A stretch of 64,000 bases of DNA from Isoetes taiwanensis. Its lineage: Eukaryota; Streptophyta; Lycopodiopsida; Isoetales; Isoetaceae. Position 1 is the stretch's first letter. Each line of letters opens with the position of its first letter. Position numbers and translations under genes: made by a program. The notes beneath the pieces are model-generated. The model did no database searches, was not told the DNA's origin, and was given only the letters and a program-made list of their open reading frames with translations. Location: contig JAJEKV010000084.1 in the NCBI GenBank assembly GCA_021234155.1, positions 124,001-188,000 of the forward strand, read 5' to 3'. This document shows, piece after piece, positions 37,752-47,328 of this stretch.

Positions 37752-38505
37752 CTGCAGTCCAATGCAAACACGACTTCACGTGAGAATTCCATCTAAGACA
37801 TACAAAGGAATAGCTTCTGTTAATCAATAATTTCTAAATGTAAGAACAAAATAAAAAAGAGCTCTATATCTTGTACTGTATTCAGCAATCACAAATTTTA
37901 AGTACCAGCTCCAAACAAACAAGGAATGTCCATACCCTCTGATAAGCATCCACAAGTAAAATTTGACCATATTGAAATACCACTTATATGATTCTAACTC
38001 TGTCAATTACTCTTAGCTTCAATGGCAAGCCTAACCAACCAGACTTTTCCCAAATGTCATAAAATTCCAAGACAGCATTAAATCATGTGTGTTGGTGGTA
38101 ATTACTGATACTTTCGGTAACCGTTTATTTTATTCTTATCTTTTGGAATCCCTGCCATATCTTTTATTATCTTACATCAATTGGCGGTGGCCCTTCGCCT
38201 TCCATTTATTTGTTCCAAATCACATATGCGCCACAAATCTGGAAAAATTCACTAACACGAATGAAATAGTATTTTACTTATCTAGATTAAAAGTCCCTTT
38301 TCTATCACGCGCTTCCTGGATGAGCTACCGAAGAAGAAAAAAACCTGGAAGAGTAAATGCTACGCGCTCTCCGCCATCGACAGACAAGATCGCCGTCTAT
38401 TAGAAACGGAGTTTCGCACGTCTACTGTGGCTAACGTGCTAACAAATTGGTAAGGTAACTACCGATTTATAGATAAAAGAGAATTATACTGATTTCAAAT
38501 AATCT

Positions 38506-38579
38506 GGTCCCGTAGCTCAGTTGGTTAGAGCGTTGGTCTTATGAGCCGAAGGTCGCGGGTTCGAGCCCCGCCGGGACCA
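38506..38579 (+). tRNA. tRNA-Ile (anticodon UAU), no intron
   Basis: The 74 nt fold into a standard cloverleaf. The acceptor stem GGTCCCG/CGGGACC is perfect. D arm GCTC...GAGC, anticodon stem TTGGT/GCCGA (two G-T pairs), loop CTTATGA with anticodon TAT after T33, variable AGGTC, T arm GCGGG-TTCGAGC-CCCGC, discriminator A. The body resembles the plant tRNA-Ile family. The base at 37 is G where Ile tRNAs normally have A, so decoding identity should be treated with caution. A T5 run at 38612-38616 could terminate Pol III. Confidence 0.85.
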
Positions 38580-38966
38580 TTCCTCCAACGCGTGGTTTCA
38601 GGCATTAGTTCTTTTTACTACAATTATGGTATTTGGGTCACATATTCTGGTGGTTTCAGGCACTTATCCAACGCGTGGTTTCACGCATTAGTTCTTTTTA
38701 CTACAATTATGGTATTTGGGTCACAAAATTTTGGTGTGGGTTATTTTGGTGCTGCCATGTGGCAGCCAATTCTGTTGAAGAATGGTAGTTTTGATACAAT
38801 ATGGTATTTGGGTCACAAAATTTTGTTGTGGGTGGTGCCATGTGGCAGCCAATTCTATTGCAGAATGGTAGTTTTGATACAAAATGGTATTTGGGTCACA
38901 AATTCTGTTGTGGGTTATTCTGGTGTTGCCATGTGGCAGCCAATTCTATTGCAGAATGGTAGTTGA
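38580..38966 (+). repeat. Tandem repeats carrying ATGGTATTTGGGTCACA
   Basis: The 17-mer ATGGTATTTGGGTCACA recurs at 38626, 38709, 38801 and 38884. It sits in units of about 80-100 bp that also share GCCATGTGGCAGCCAATTCT and GAATGGTAGTTTTGATACAA. Inverted and direct copies of ATGGTATTTGG lie on the far side of the recombinase gene at 41.92-42.03 kb. The array may therefore be the left subterminal region of a mobile element. Confidence 0.7.
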
Positions 38967-40341
38967 GTCTACCATTCCGTGCTTACAAGGCATAGTAGGT
39001 TTACATGCAAAAACACTTTTCTGAAGTAATTTTTGCACCCGTATTTGGTTTCTAGAGCTTTTTTTTTTAATCCATATTTGCAAGTTTAAACAGATCACAA
39101 TCTTGAAGTTTAAACAGATAACAACATTTAGAACATTCAAAACACATCCAAGTTTGCTGGATTTTCATGTTCCAAGTGTCCAACTTCTATTTCAAATTAA
39201 ACCTTCAGATTTAAACCTTTAGTCTTCAACTCCAATTTCAGATTAAATCTTCCAGGATCTCTGACTAGCAGCATTTTTTCTATAACACAATAGAAACACG
39301 TGAGATTGTAACATATAACAAAGCAAAACAATATAAAAACTTACAATTTTTCAGCCAATGCTCCAGCTTCAGACATACTTCCAACATTAATGACAAGGTG
39401 TTCAATTTTATTACCTGTCAAAATGATATTCTTAGAGGAAGAATCTGCAGCACATGTACCGACATGATCAGAAACAGCATCAGGAAAGTAATACTTTAAC
39501 TCTGGCCTCTGCTCTAATATAGCAGCAAAATCCCGCCGCGTGTACTCATCATCTACTAAAATCGGTGGAATAGAATTTGTCACATCGCTCAAAGGCCTGG
39601 ACAAATCTGCAGCCTTTCCAGCACTTGTACTAGCCAAACCAACATTGAGATTTTCAACATTATCTTGAAAAGACTCCGAATATTTTTTCCCACTAGACAA
39701 CACATCCATCGTTGAAGCCTTAGCTACCACACCACTTTGGTTGTACCTCTTGTATGACTCCGGGTTCTTATGCCCTGTAATCGCCATACCAACCTCTATA
39801 GGAACTCCAGAGGCTAACATCTGCGTAATTGTTATATGCCTGCAACTCTTATTCGTGAAATGACCTTCAATGTTACAAACGCTGACCATATCATTCAGCC
39901 AATTAGAAATGGCTTTCTGCGATGCATGGTTCGTCTGATAGCATGTATTAGACCTGGGACGATTAATTGCAGACAAGAAGATAAACCTACCACCTCTTTT
40001 ATCCTTGACTTCATAAGTCGGAAGATGAAACAATAGAAGCTTTCAAGTGTTAATAACATCCGGTTCATAACAACGGACTGGCTGCCTAAAATCCTCAGTC
40101 TTGCACTTATTTATCGTGCATGTCCAATTCTTAGAAATGGTCTCATAGTATTCAATATAATCCCTTACAAAATCTTTTCCAACATTGAATTGAAAATCAC
40201 GAACCTTGCATAGGTCTTTACCACCATGGATGAGAAACCTTGTCATGCAATAAAAGGCGTAGCTCTTTTGCAAACTTGTATTAACTCCAACCTGATGCAT
40301 TGGATGTGCCAATGTTATCTCCATCCATCAAAGCGACCCCT

Positions 40342-40660
40342 GGGTAAAAGCATGTTAGGGTGTCCCTTAAAAAGTATTATTTAGTGACCAAAAAAGTACC
40401 TAAAAAGGTACCCAGGACTGGGTACTGGGTACCTGTGTAAAATCTCAATAAAAGGTACATTCTAGAACTTTTATATATATTTTGGTCTCCAGTAGCATTA
40501 TCTTTATCTTAACTTTGAATATTAATGCGTCCTTGACTTATTTTGGATTTTTGTACTAGTATTAATGAAAATAAAAATGAGAAAGTACCCAGTTCTGAAG
40601 TACCTAGTGTATGTACTTTTGCAGGTTCCAAAAGTGGTACACCCTAACATGCTTTTACCC
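40342..40660. mobile_element. MITE inserted in the recombinase gene
   Basis: Terminal inverted repeats GGGTAAAAGCATGTTAGGGTG are identical over about 21 bp at both ends. CCCT flanks both sides (40338-40341 and 40661-40664) as a possible target duplication. The interior has no ORF but repeats GGTACC/GTACC words (ACTGGGTACTGGGTACC). It separates two coding pieces of the recombinase. Confidence 0.8.
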
Positions 40661-41349
40661 CCCTGGCCCAATTATCAGTAGTTTCGGATGAGCTACTAGA
40701 CACGAAATTTACCTTCTCCAATAAGATTGGATCTAAATCCTTAAAACCCTGAATCTTCAAAGGCTTCTTGCCAAAACGACAGTCAACAGGCTTAACAACT
40801 GCGCATTGATCCTGATTCTCTATGCATCCTTTCTGATTCTCAACATGCAACTTATCAACATCTTGTTCTCTTTCTGCCTCCTCTTCCAGATCATTCTCAA
40901 CTACCATTCTCTCAACTACATTACCAAGACTAAATGAAGGATCGTCTTCAATGTCAACAATACCTATATGCATAAAGAAACATATTATTTGAAGCTCAAC
41001 ATACAATAAAAGTTTGAAAAAAAGTGGAAGTATTTTCACATACCTATAGCACCAAGAGCTGTATTATTCTGGCTTTCAAAAATTGCATCATTCTGACCTT
41101 CAACACCTGCACACACGAAAATTAGAAAATGAAAACCTAGAATTAAAAACTAGAGGTAAAGAAACTAAGATATTAAAGTCTAGAATCTATGCCTAATGTA
41201 GCTTCATTATGGCCTTCAACAATAGCAGGGGCTTCACCAATATCTGCATGCACAAGAAAATACGAAATGAAAACCTATAATCTTAAAGGCATGCAAGAAC
41301 ATTCCAAACTATATGTGATTTTACCTGTTTCTTGAGTAATCTCTGCTTG

Positions 41350-41640
41350 AGCCATCATATTTCCGTCAAATATCACTATAAAACATAAAAAACACATGAG
41401 ATTTACTAAAATCTTGCAACCGAATCTACAATAATAACCATAAGACTCCTACCCACATTCGAATCCACTGATTTGGAGCCGCCAGAAGCATGCAAAACTA
41501 CTTGAACCATCATATTCCCATCAAATGTCACTGTAAAACGTCAAAAACACATAAGATTTGCAGCCCAATCCACAAGTTTTATCAAGATTCTTACCTGCAG
41601 TCGAATCCATTCATTTGGAGCTACCAAAAGCATGCAAGAC
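41350..41640 (-). repeat. Tandemly duplicated small exons of the recombinase gene
   Basis: Two ~150-bp units share CATCATATT(T/C)CC(G/A)TCAAAT(A/G)TCACT(A/G)TAAAAC and TCGAATCCA(C/T)T(G/C)ATTTGGAGC...AGCATGCAA. On the minus strand each contains an exon-like block TGA(C/T)ATTTGA(T/C)GG(G/A)AATATGATGG after a pyrimidine tract ending in AG. Confidence 0.55.
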
Positions 41641-41939
41641 TGAATGAATAGAAAATAATAGCAAACATAGCTTCAATAAGCTTGCACAGACGCAATGATG
41701 CAAGAAAAATGGCAGAACTGCCTTTATTTCGCTTCCTTTGTTGTCGTGCCATAGCTTTTGCCCTTTTTATCCCAAAACGTTCAAAACTGTTGCCAAGACT
41801 TGCAGAACCGGCTGACATCGTCGTTGAAGGGAGGTTCTACTTGGCGCCATCCCTGCAGGATCTCAAGATGGTCTGGCGCCTCAAAAATCGTATGGGAAAG
41901 CAAGCGCAGACAAATTTTGCTCCCCAAATACCATATTGT

Positions 41940-42036
41940 GGGTTCATGGTATTTGGTCTGCCATTCTGGCATGTACCGTTGTCGGTCACGGGACTACTGG
42001 TACATGCCAGAATGGCAGACCAAATACCATGAACCC
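41940..42036. repeat. Perfect 38-bp palindrome
   Basis: The arm 41940-41977 is the exact reverse complement of 41999-42036, with a 21-nt loop. It lies 12 bp outside the target duplication of element B and contains the ATGGTATTTGG word found in the array at 38.6-38.9 kb. Confidence 0.95.
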
Positions 42037-43425
42037 ATACATAAAAGCAAAACGGTGACGTCCCCTACTCATATACAGTGCACTCACCGTATACAAACAG
42101 GAGTTCATCCCCCATACCAGCTCCATGCTAATATAGGGCCCTCCACGTATCACTGTAACCTTGGAATGTTCCAGTGGGAAGAATGAAGGGGTCATTTACC
42201 CTGTCTCCCTCAGGGCCTACCTAACTGCGGAAGAGCAATATACATGTCAGTAGTACATACATCAATAACATATGACCACCACGAGGGGTGGCTCACCACA
42301 TATCTGCATAGACAAAGATCAGTGCATCACATAAGGGAGTTCTACCCTGGCTCAGACACAAGGTTGGACTGACAAGCTTGGGCCTCCAGAGATCAAGCAG
42401 ACAGAGTGCAATAACAGTGGAGTTGGCTGGCAAAGGAACATGGCAGTTGGGTAGTCCGCTCCATCCGCCCCTCCTGTGCATACTTTGCAGAGTAGGTTGA
42501 TAAGTCTTGGGACTGGACTGTAGCCCGCCGGATGCATAGCCAAATGGGCAATTCCTGGGTTGCATCTCCCCAGTTCCGATGGGGCATATAGGGATTTCTC
42601 CCACCAGAAGCTAGCATGCTGACTCAAGGCGACTAGAGGGCCACTGCCCTTACTCGACTGAACTCCATGGAAGGTGTATACCACCCCAAGAGTGTCGAAC
42701 CCATGCAACAGCCCGCACGCAGTGGCAGTGCATTAGATCTAGTGCGCGGAAGTCCCCGATAGGCCTTACTACCAGAGGGACAGTTCATGAATCGGGACAT
42801 GAGCTTCCTTATAAGCCAGTCTGGCCCCTCCATCCACAACCAGATTTGGTTCTTGTACACAGGCCGAATATTAGTAGTGCACTAAAGGGACTAGCTAGGA
42901 GCATCAACTACTAGGCTTGTAGGTCTCTACCCCCCTTCCCAATACAATGAGTCCACAGAGATCATCCATACATCCATATCATCAAAGAACTAAAGAATAA
43001 TATCTAATCTACATCATAGAAGTTAGGTTCTTTAGTTACGGCTCCCTATCGAGGGATTTTTTTTAGAGGGTTTTTTTTACGATGGCAAAGAGGGTTAAAT
43101 ACCAAAAAAAATTGGTAGACTTTATAAATTTGCACCTCACAATTTAGAACGAATAAACATGTCATGAGACGTAGTGCACACTTTGCTTAAGAATTAATAT
43201 GAAGATAACATTAGCATATAGAAATAATTTCAAAGAGATGTTCCGAAGGATTAATGATGTAACGTTCCTAACCGACATGCCCTTAACCAACTGGGCAAAA
43301 CCGTCTAGACGTTTATGAGTAGTCGTTTCTACCCATTTATGCCGGTGTCTCGGGAACGCCCCACAGGCACATTCAAGGTTCGAATACTCGAGCGGTCTAC
43401 CATGGGCCCGTTACAAATGAGGACA

Positions 43426-44406
43426 TCATCGAAGGATTAAGCGCAAGACATCCTCTGTGATCACAGGTTGGATCACGTCTAAATACAATCTAGGATCATG
43501 GTTCAATATCTTGGCTAGAATATACATCAAATGTTTGCATGGTGTATATTGTTGTTTTGCTGTTCTAGCCAAGAAATCTGCACATGTGCACTCTGGATAT
43601 TTGCAGATTCTCACCTTGTAGGTTTCATTTGGTCTTCTAATACAGTATTCAACATCTAATTGAGGTGTGATGACTTTTGTTGAAAGCAGTTGACATTCGA
43701 ATTGCAGAGCTTGTTCAAGTCTGACTTCTGCTTCTTTCCCCAACTTTGTTCTTTTATTCATACGTTTTCCAAACCGCACCATAAATGCCGTAGAGTTGCT
43801 CGCCTTGGTGGAATCATTTTCCATGGAAGGATTGCATGGGTTGATCCCTCTAATTGAGTAGTTCCCCTTCTCTAATACTCCCAACTCTTCACTGCTTAAT
43901 TTGACCCCAGTACTGACTGGCCAATCAGCTGGCCTAGCCGGCACATGTAATATGTTAGTAGAGGGATACCAAGTATGCTGCACATGTTCAGGACAAAACC
44001 AAAACTTCTGTATGACCTCCCTTCCATTTGCTGTCCTTGCCCCTGTAAAACATGGTGCTGCTGTTGATCTAGTAATGATCTTATTGATAAGAGAGTTGCA
44101 CTTCCTACCATTTGGTCCTAATTTTCCCTGGCACTTCACTCTACTACCTGGCTCAGTTCTTCTAATAGCCCACTCTTCTTGAGGCACATCAAACTCATGA
44201 ACAATATAAGTAGCTTCATCAAACACTATGTTACGTCTTATTGATGCATCAACTCTAATTCTAGATTGAGTATAAGCCCTCTTATCTGGTCGATGGCTAC
44301 CTGATCCCTTGTCCCTATTGTACTCTGAACTATCTCTAGTCCGCTTAAGAACTGTCTGATTATTCCCTCCAGAACCTGGATTTGTGGCACGAATTCCAGT
44401 ATTCAT
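43426..44406 (-). CDS. SWIM zinc-finger protein in TIR transposon
   Basis: Intact 326-codon frame, ATG at 44406. The N-terminus is polar and basic (about 1-55). A Cys/His zinc cluster follows (CQGKLGPNGRKCNSL, then FWFCPEHVQHTW; about residues 93-150). Near the C-terminus is a SWIM finger CKYPECTCADFL...YTPCKHLMYIL (C-x-C...C-x-H; about residues 273-302). SWIM fingers occur in Mutator-like transposases, FAR1-type proteins and KDZ/Zisupton transposases, where they bind DNA or protein. No catalytic D-D-E region is present, so this is a DNA-binding partner, a transposase fragment or a captured gene. It diverges from the methyltransferase-like gene, the two starting within a few bases of 44406. 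Confidence 0.7.
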   Translation of the reverse strand: MNTGIRATNPGSGGNNQTVLKRTRDSSEYNRDKGSGSHRPDKRAYTQSRIRVDASIRRNIVFDEATYIVHEFDVPQEEWAIRRTEPGSRVKCQGKLGPNGRKCNSLINKIITRSTAAPCFTGARTANGREVIQKFWFCPEHVQHTWYPSTNILHVPARPADWPVSTGVKLSSEELGVLEKGNYSIRGINPCNPSMENDSTKASNSTAFMVRFGKRMNKRTKLGKEAEVRLEQALQFECQLLSTKVITPQLDVEYCIRRPNETYKVRICKYPECTCADFLARTAKQQYTPCKHLMYILAKILNHDPRLYLDVIQPVITEDVLRLILR

Positions 44407-45403
44407 CTATTACTTCACATGTGGATGTTCAGATTGTTTGTGATGATGTTCTACGTGCTTACGAGCAATATACTAAGAAGCTAGATTGTCCGTGCTTTAA
44501 CGAAGTCAGGGAGTTTGCAAAAGTTCATTCCAGGGACTCTCACAAATATAGCAGAAGCGGAGTTACAAGAGATTGGGGCTATGATTTAGTTATCATTGAC
44601 TTTCCCACACATGACTTGCAAAGCAACGAACATTTGGAGGTTCCAGAGTGGAACAAGTGCACCCACAGCTTGGTGCAAGCTGCATTCTCCTTTGGAACCC
44701 TATGTTTAGATGATGATGGTTGGATAGTATCTATTTGTTCACCAGAGCAATTGAAGATAATAGAGAAAGAGGCAAGGTTGAAATGCCTAGAAGCTACAAG
44801 GACTTATTTTCTGCAACAAGATGGGGCTTTAGGCTACACAAAGGATAGATTGGGGGTGTTTGAGAATAATGTGCTTATTGTTAACTTGTGGTCAAGAAAG
44901 GGAACAAAACCATCTCTTCAAGCAAGTCGTATTTCCAAAGGTAAGCTTGATTGTCGAATATTTTTATTTCATATAATCAATGTTAAAGCTATATGGTAAC
45001 AATCTTATGAATCTTTTCAGGTGATAGTTTTTCATGTGCCAAAGCTTCATTGAAACATTTCTTTACACCTGGAAGTAGACTTCTTGCGAGTCAATTAGCA
45101 CCAGCTAGAATGTTCATTGAGAAATCAATTGACTTCATGAAATTCATCATCGAGAACATGAGTCCCGAAGAAGGTTTGATATTAGATGTATTTAGTGGAA
45201 CAGGTTCTACATTAGTTGCATCAGCTATTTTGTCTCGCCATTGTTATGGGATTGACAATGATAAGGCACTTGTTGAGCATGTGAGATTTTCTCGTTTATC
45301 AAAACTTCAAAAAGTGTCTCATACGACAATTGAGAAGCACAATATATCTTTGGAGGAAGAATCTGAGGATGAAATGCCTCAAGAAGATGAGGAACCTGCT
45401 TAG
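44407..45403 (+). CDS. Beta-class N4/N6 DNA methyltransferase-like gene, two exons
   Basis: Exon 1 is open to 44940 (its 5' limit is uncertain and no early ATG is seen). Intron 44941-45020 is GTAAGC...TTTTCAG, and exon 2 runs 45021 to TAG at 45403. Splicing keeps frame. Exon 1 contains WGYDLVIIDFPTHD (near 44577-44620), at the place of the DPPY catalytic motif but reading D-F-P-T. Exon 2 contains FIIENMSPEEGLILDVFSGT, then GSTLVASAILSRHCYGIDND (45140-45260). This is the C-terminal AdoMet-binding motif in beta-class order (catalytic motif before the F.G.G loop). An acidic tail follows. A further exon-like block is at 45499-45599. Methyl transfer to adenine or cytosine is possible in principle, but the altered catalytic motif leaves activity open. 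It may be a captured host gene fragment. Confidence 0.65.
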
Positions 45404-46500
45404 TAAGTGTATATGAAAGTGGTTTTCTTCTTTTTGTTGTAATAATGGTTACTCTGGTTATTAGCTAATTATTATAGTGTTCTTCCTATCTATGCAGAAT
45501 CTATGGCTCGCTTTTTAGTTGGATCAAAAACTCAGAAAGTAAAAGATAAAAGGCGTAGACGATGTTTCCTTGTAGATGATGAATGTGAGCAGGGTTGAGA
45601 TGTTTTCATCATAATATGTGTAAGACAAGAGCTTTGAGTTTTACTTTTTCTCCTTGTATGTTTAAGGGCTTTCTTTACTTCAAGATTTAACTCTAAATAT
45701 GTCTTTTTTAGTTAAATTCAGAAGCTCTAAAATCCTTTTTGCAAATTCAAATACGATCTATAACATTAACGTTTTTTGTGATATGAATAGGTCTTGTTGA
45801 AATAGTAATTAGTTGTGATATGAATAGTTCTTGTGAAATGGTAATTAGCTTGAGCTTTAGTCTTTCAACAATTTACAATGTGTTGCTAATTGGTGACATA
45901 AATATATCGTCTCCAAACCACTCTCATTCATATGGGTGCATTTAAATGCACATTTTAAAATATACACAAAAAAAACCCACTAAACCATCCTAAAGAAAAC
46001 CCTCTAAAAATTTGCACTCCTATCTATCTAGAGTTCTATGTGGCTGCTATGGGCGATTCAATAGGCTAAACATGCTAACTCTACGCCCGGCAGGCAGATT
46101 AGGCTATTGAATTGACAAAATACCTCCTCCTGCTCGGAATGCGTCCATGTCGCTGTCTTGCTTGGAGATGCAGTCGGAAAGGAAATCTGACGAGCTAGGG
46201 TGCTCAGGCAGATCTTGGGAGTCGGGATTGACTCTTGAAGCGCGCGAAACGGAGCTCGGAAGGACTGTGGACGAAAAAGAGAAAGTTAGGGTTTGGTTGC
46301 CTTACATAGGCTATCAGTTACCCTTGGTATGCCCACTTAATGGTTAGTGGTCTAAAGTGCGCACATTAATAAGTGTGCGCACCCTTGCAAATTGCCCCCT
46401 ATGGCGCCACTTGCTTGGCTACTCGATTGGAATGGCGTGTACACGTGATGGTGCAGTACGGTATACGTCTTGAGACCGTATATCGTACTGGAACGTCACA

Positions 46501-47328
46501 TTCTCCCCACCTTAAAATGATGATGTCCGCAGCATCGTGGGTCTCCCCACCTTGGGATCTTCTTGTCCTGCAAGAACTTGATGCATACACTTTATTATTA
46601 TTACACTTATACATTTATTAACATTAAGTAATACTTTAAAACATTATTATTTAATCAATAAGTTAAAACAATATTTGTATTTATTCAAGTCTATCATAAC
46701 TATTATGTTTTTGGCGGTACTCTTCATTCCTTGCAACACATTCCAATTACAATTGTGTTGCAAGTCTTTGTAGCTCGACCCATTTTTGCCCTCCAGAGTG
46801 CTCTATTGGTCTGCAGGTCGATACTACGTTAGTACCATTTCAATAATTAATAATATTATGGTTATAAGGGGACCACCCATCTAATTAACTAAGTGGATGC
46901 ATGACTAATCTTCCGGCATAGGAACAGGATGCTTCTTCCATCGTGGCCGTGGAGACAGCGCCCTATAATGCCTACATGCCGCTCGTGCCTACATCTTTAG
47001 TTGCCCAAGCGTGGAGGATAGAGTCCTTCCCATAGTTGGGGCGTGAAGGATGGGGTTCTCCCCGTAGGCATTGGCTAGAGGTGCTTCCCTATCCATGCAT
47101 TCCTGAATGACCTCTTATCTCTCGAGGTCATCTACTTCCGTGAGACGGAAGTAGACCTTTTAATCTACTTTACAGCTAATCCAAGCAGAACTGCGGTCAT
47201 GCCTACAATGACATTACACCACGTCCTAGAGATCACCGTAGTGGTCCCATCATCGGTAACAACGCATGCAACCCATACCTAGCATAGGTTGCATGCGTAG
47301 ATTAATTCTATTTAAAACTCAAATTAAT
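46501..47328 (-). other. 3' untranslated region and polypurine tract, element B
   Basis: Non-coding, matching 9572-10436 of element A in reverse. Next to the 3' LTR the minus strand reads AAGGTGGGGAGAA (46513-46501), the plus-strand primer. Confidence 0.75.

Larger units (their letters stand above)
39341..41820 (-). pseudogene. Crypton-like tyrosine recombinase gene, interrupted
   Basis: The 3' exon frame (40324 to 39341, with one in-frame TGA at about 40037) encodes a eukaryotic tyrosine-recombinase-like domain of the Crypton/DUF3504 type. It contains SYAFYCMTRFLIHGGKDLCK, the box HFTNKSCRHITITQML (catalytic Arg near 39841), and TGHKNPESYKRYN, giving the His and the nucleophile Tyr near 39743. 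A Lys replaces the usual His of the N-H-S-x-R box. Upstream frames 41039-40644 (acidic, ending NWARG) and several small exons back to an ATG near 41817 look like the N-terminal part. A 319-bp inverted-repeat element splits the coding region at 40342-40660. Enzymes of this class cut and rejoin DNA through a 3'-phosphotyrosine link. Confidence 0.65.
43051..46019. mobile_element. Mutator-like TIR transposon carrying SWIM and methyltransferase-like genes
   Basis: The interruption of the LTR has imperfect terminal inverted repeats of about 44 bp: GAGGGATTTTTTTTAGAGGG... at the left, and the reverse complement of the right end GAGTGCAAATTTTTAGAGGG.... The flanks are CTCCCTATC (43042-43050) and CTATCTATC (46020-46028). 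The empty site in the other LTR reads CTCGCTATC (near 57196-57204), so this is a 9-bp target duplication with a few later changes. Nine-base duplications and long TIRs are typical of Mutator-like elements. No DDE transposase is visible, so it is non-autonomous or of Pack-MULE type. It carries two head-to-head genes. Confidence 0.75.
42054..46500 (-). repeat. 3' LTR of element B, split by a transposon
   Basis: Matches the 5' LTR at 56337-57662 on both sides of an insert (43051-46019). It begins (minus strand) TGTGACGTTCCAGTACGATATACGG at 46500 and ends GGGGACGTCACC at 42054. Without the insert it is about 1.48 kb; the 5' LTR is shorter because of small deletions near 56530 and 56632. Confidence 0.9.

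Noticed and set aside
42290-42860. Minus-strand ORFs within the LTRs (repeated at 56530-57010)
   Set aside because: They repeat in every LTR copy but show no protein features and are broken differently in each; LTR sequence only.
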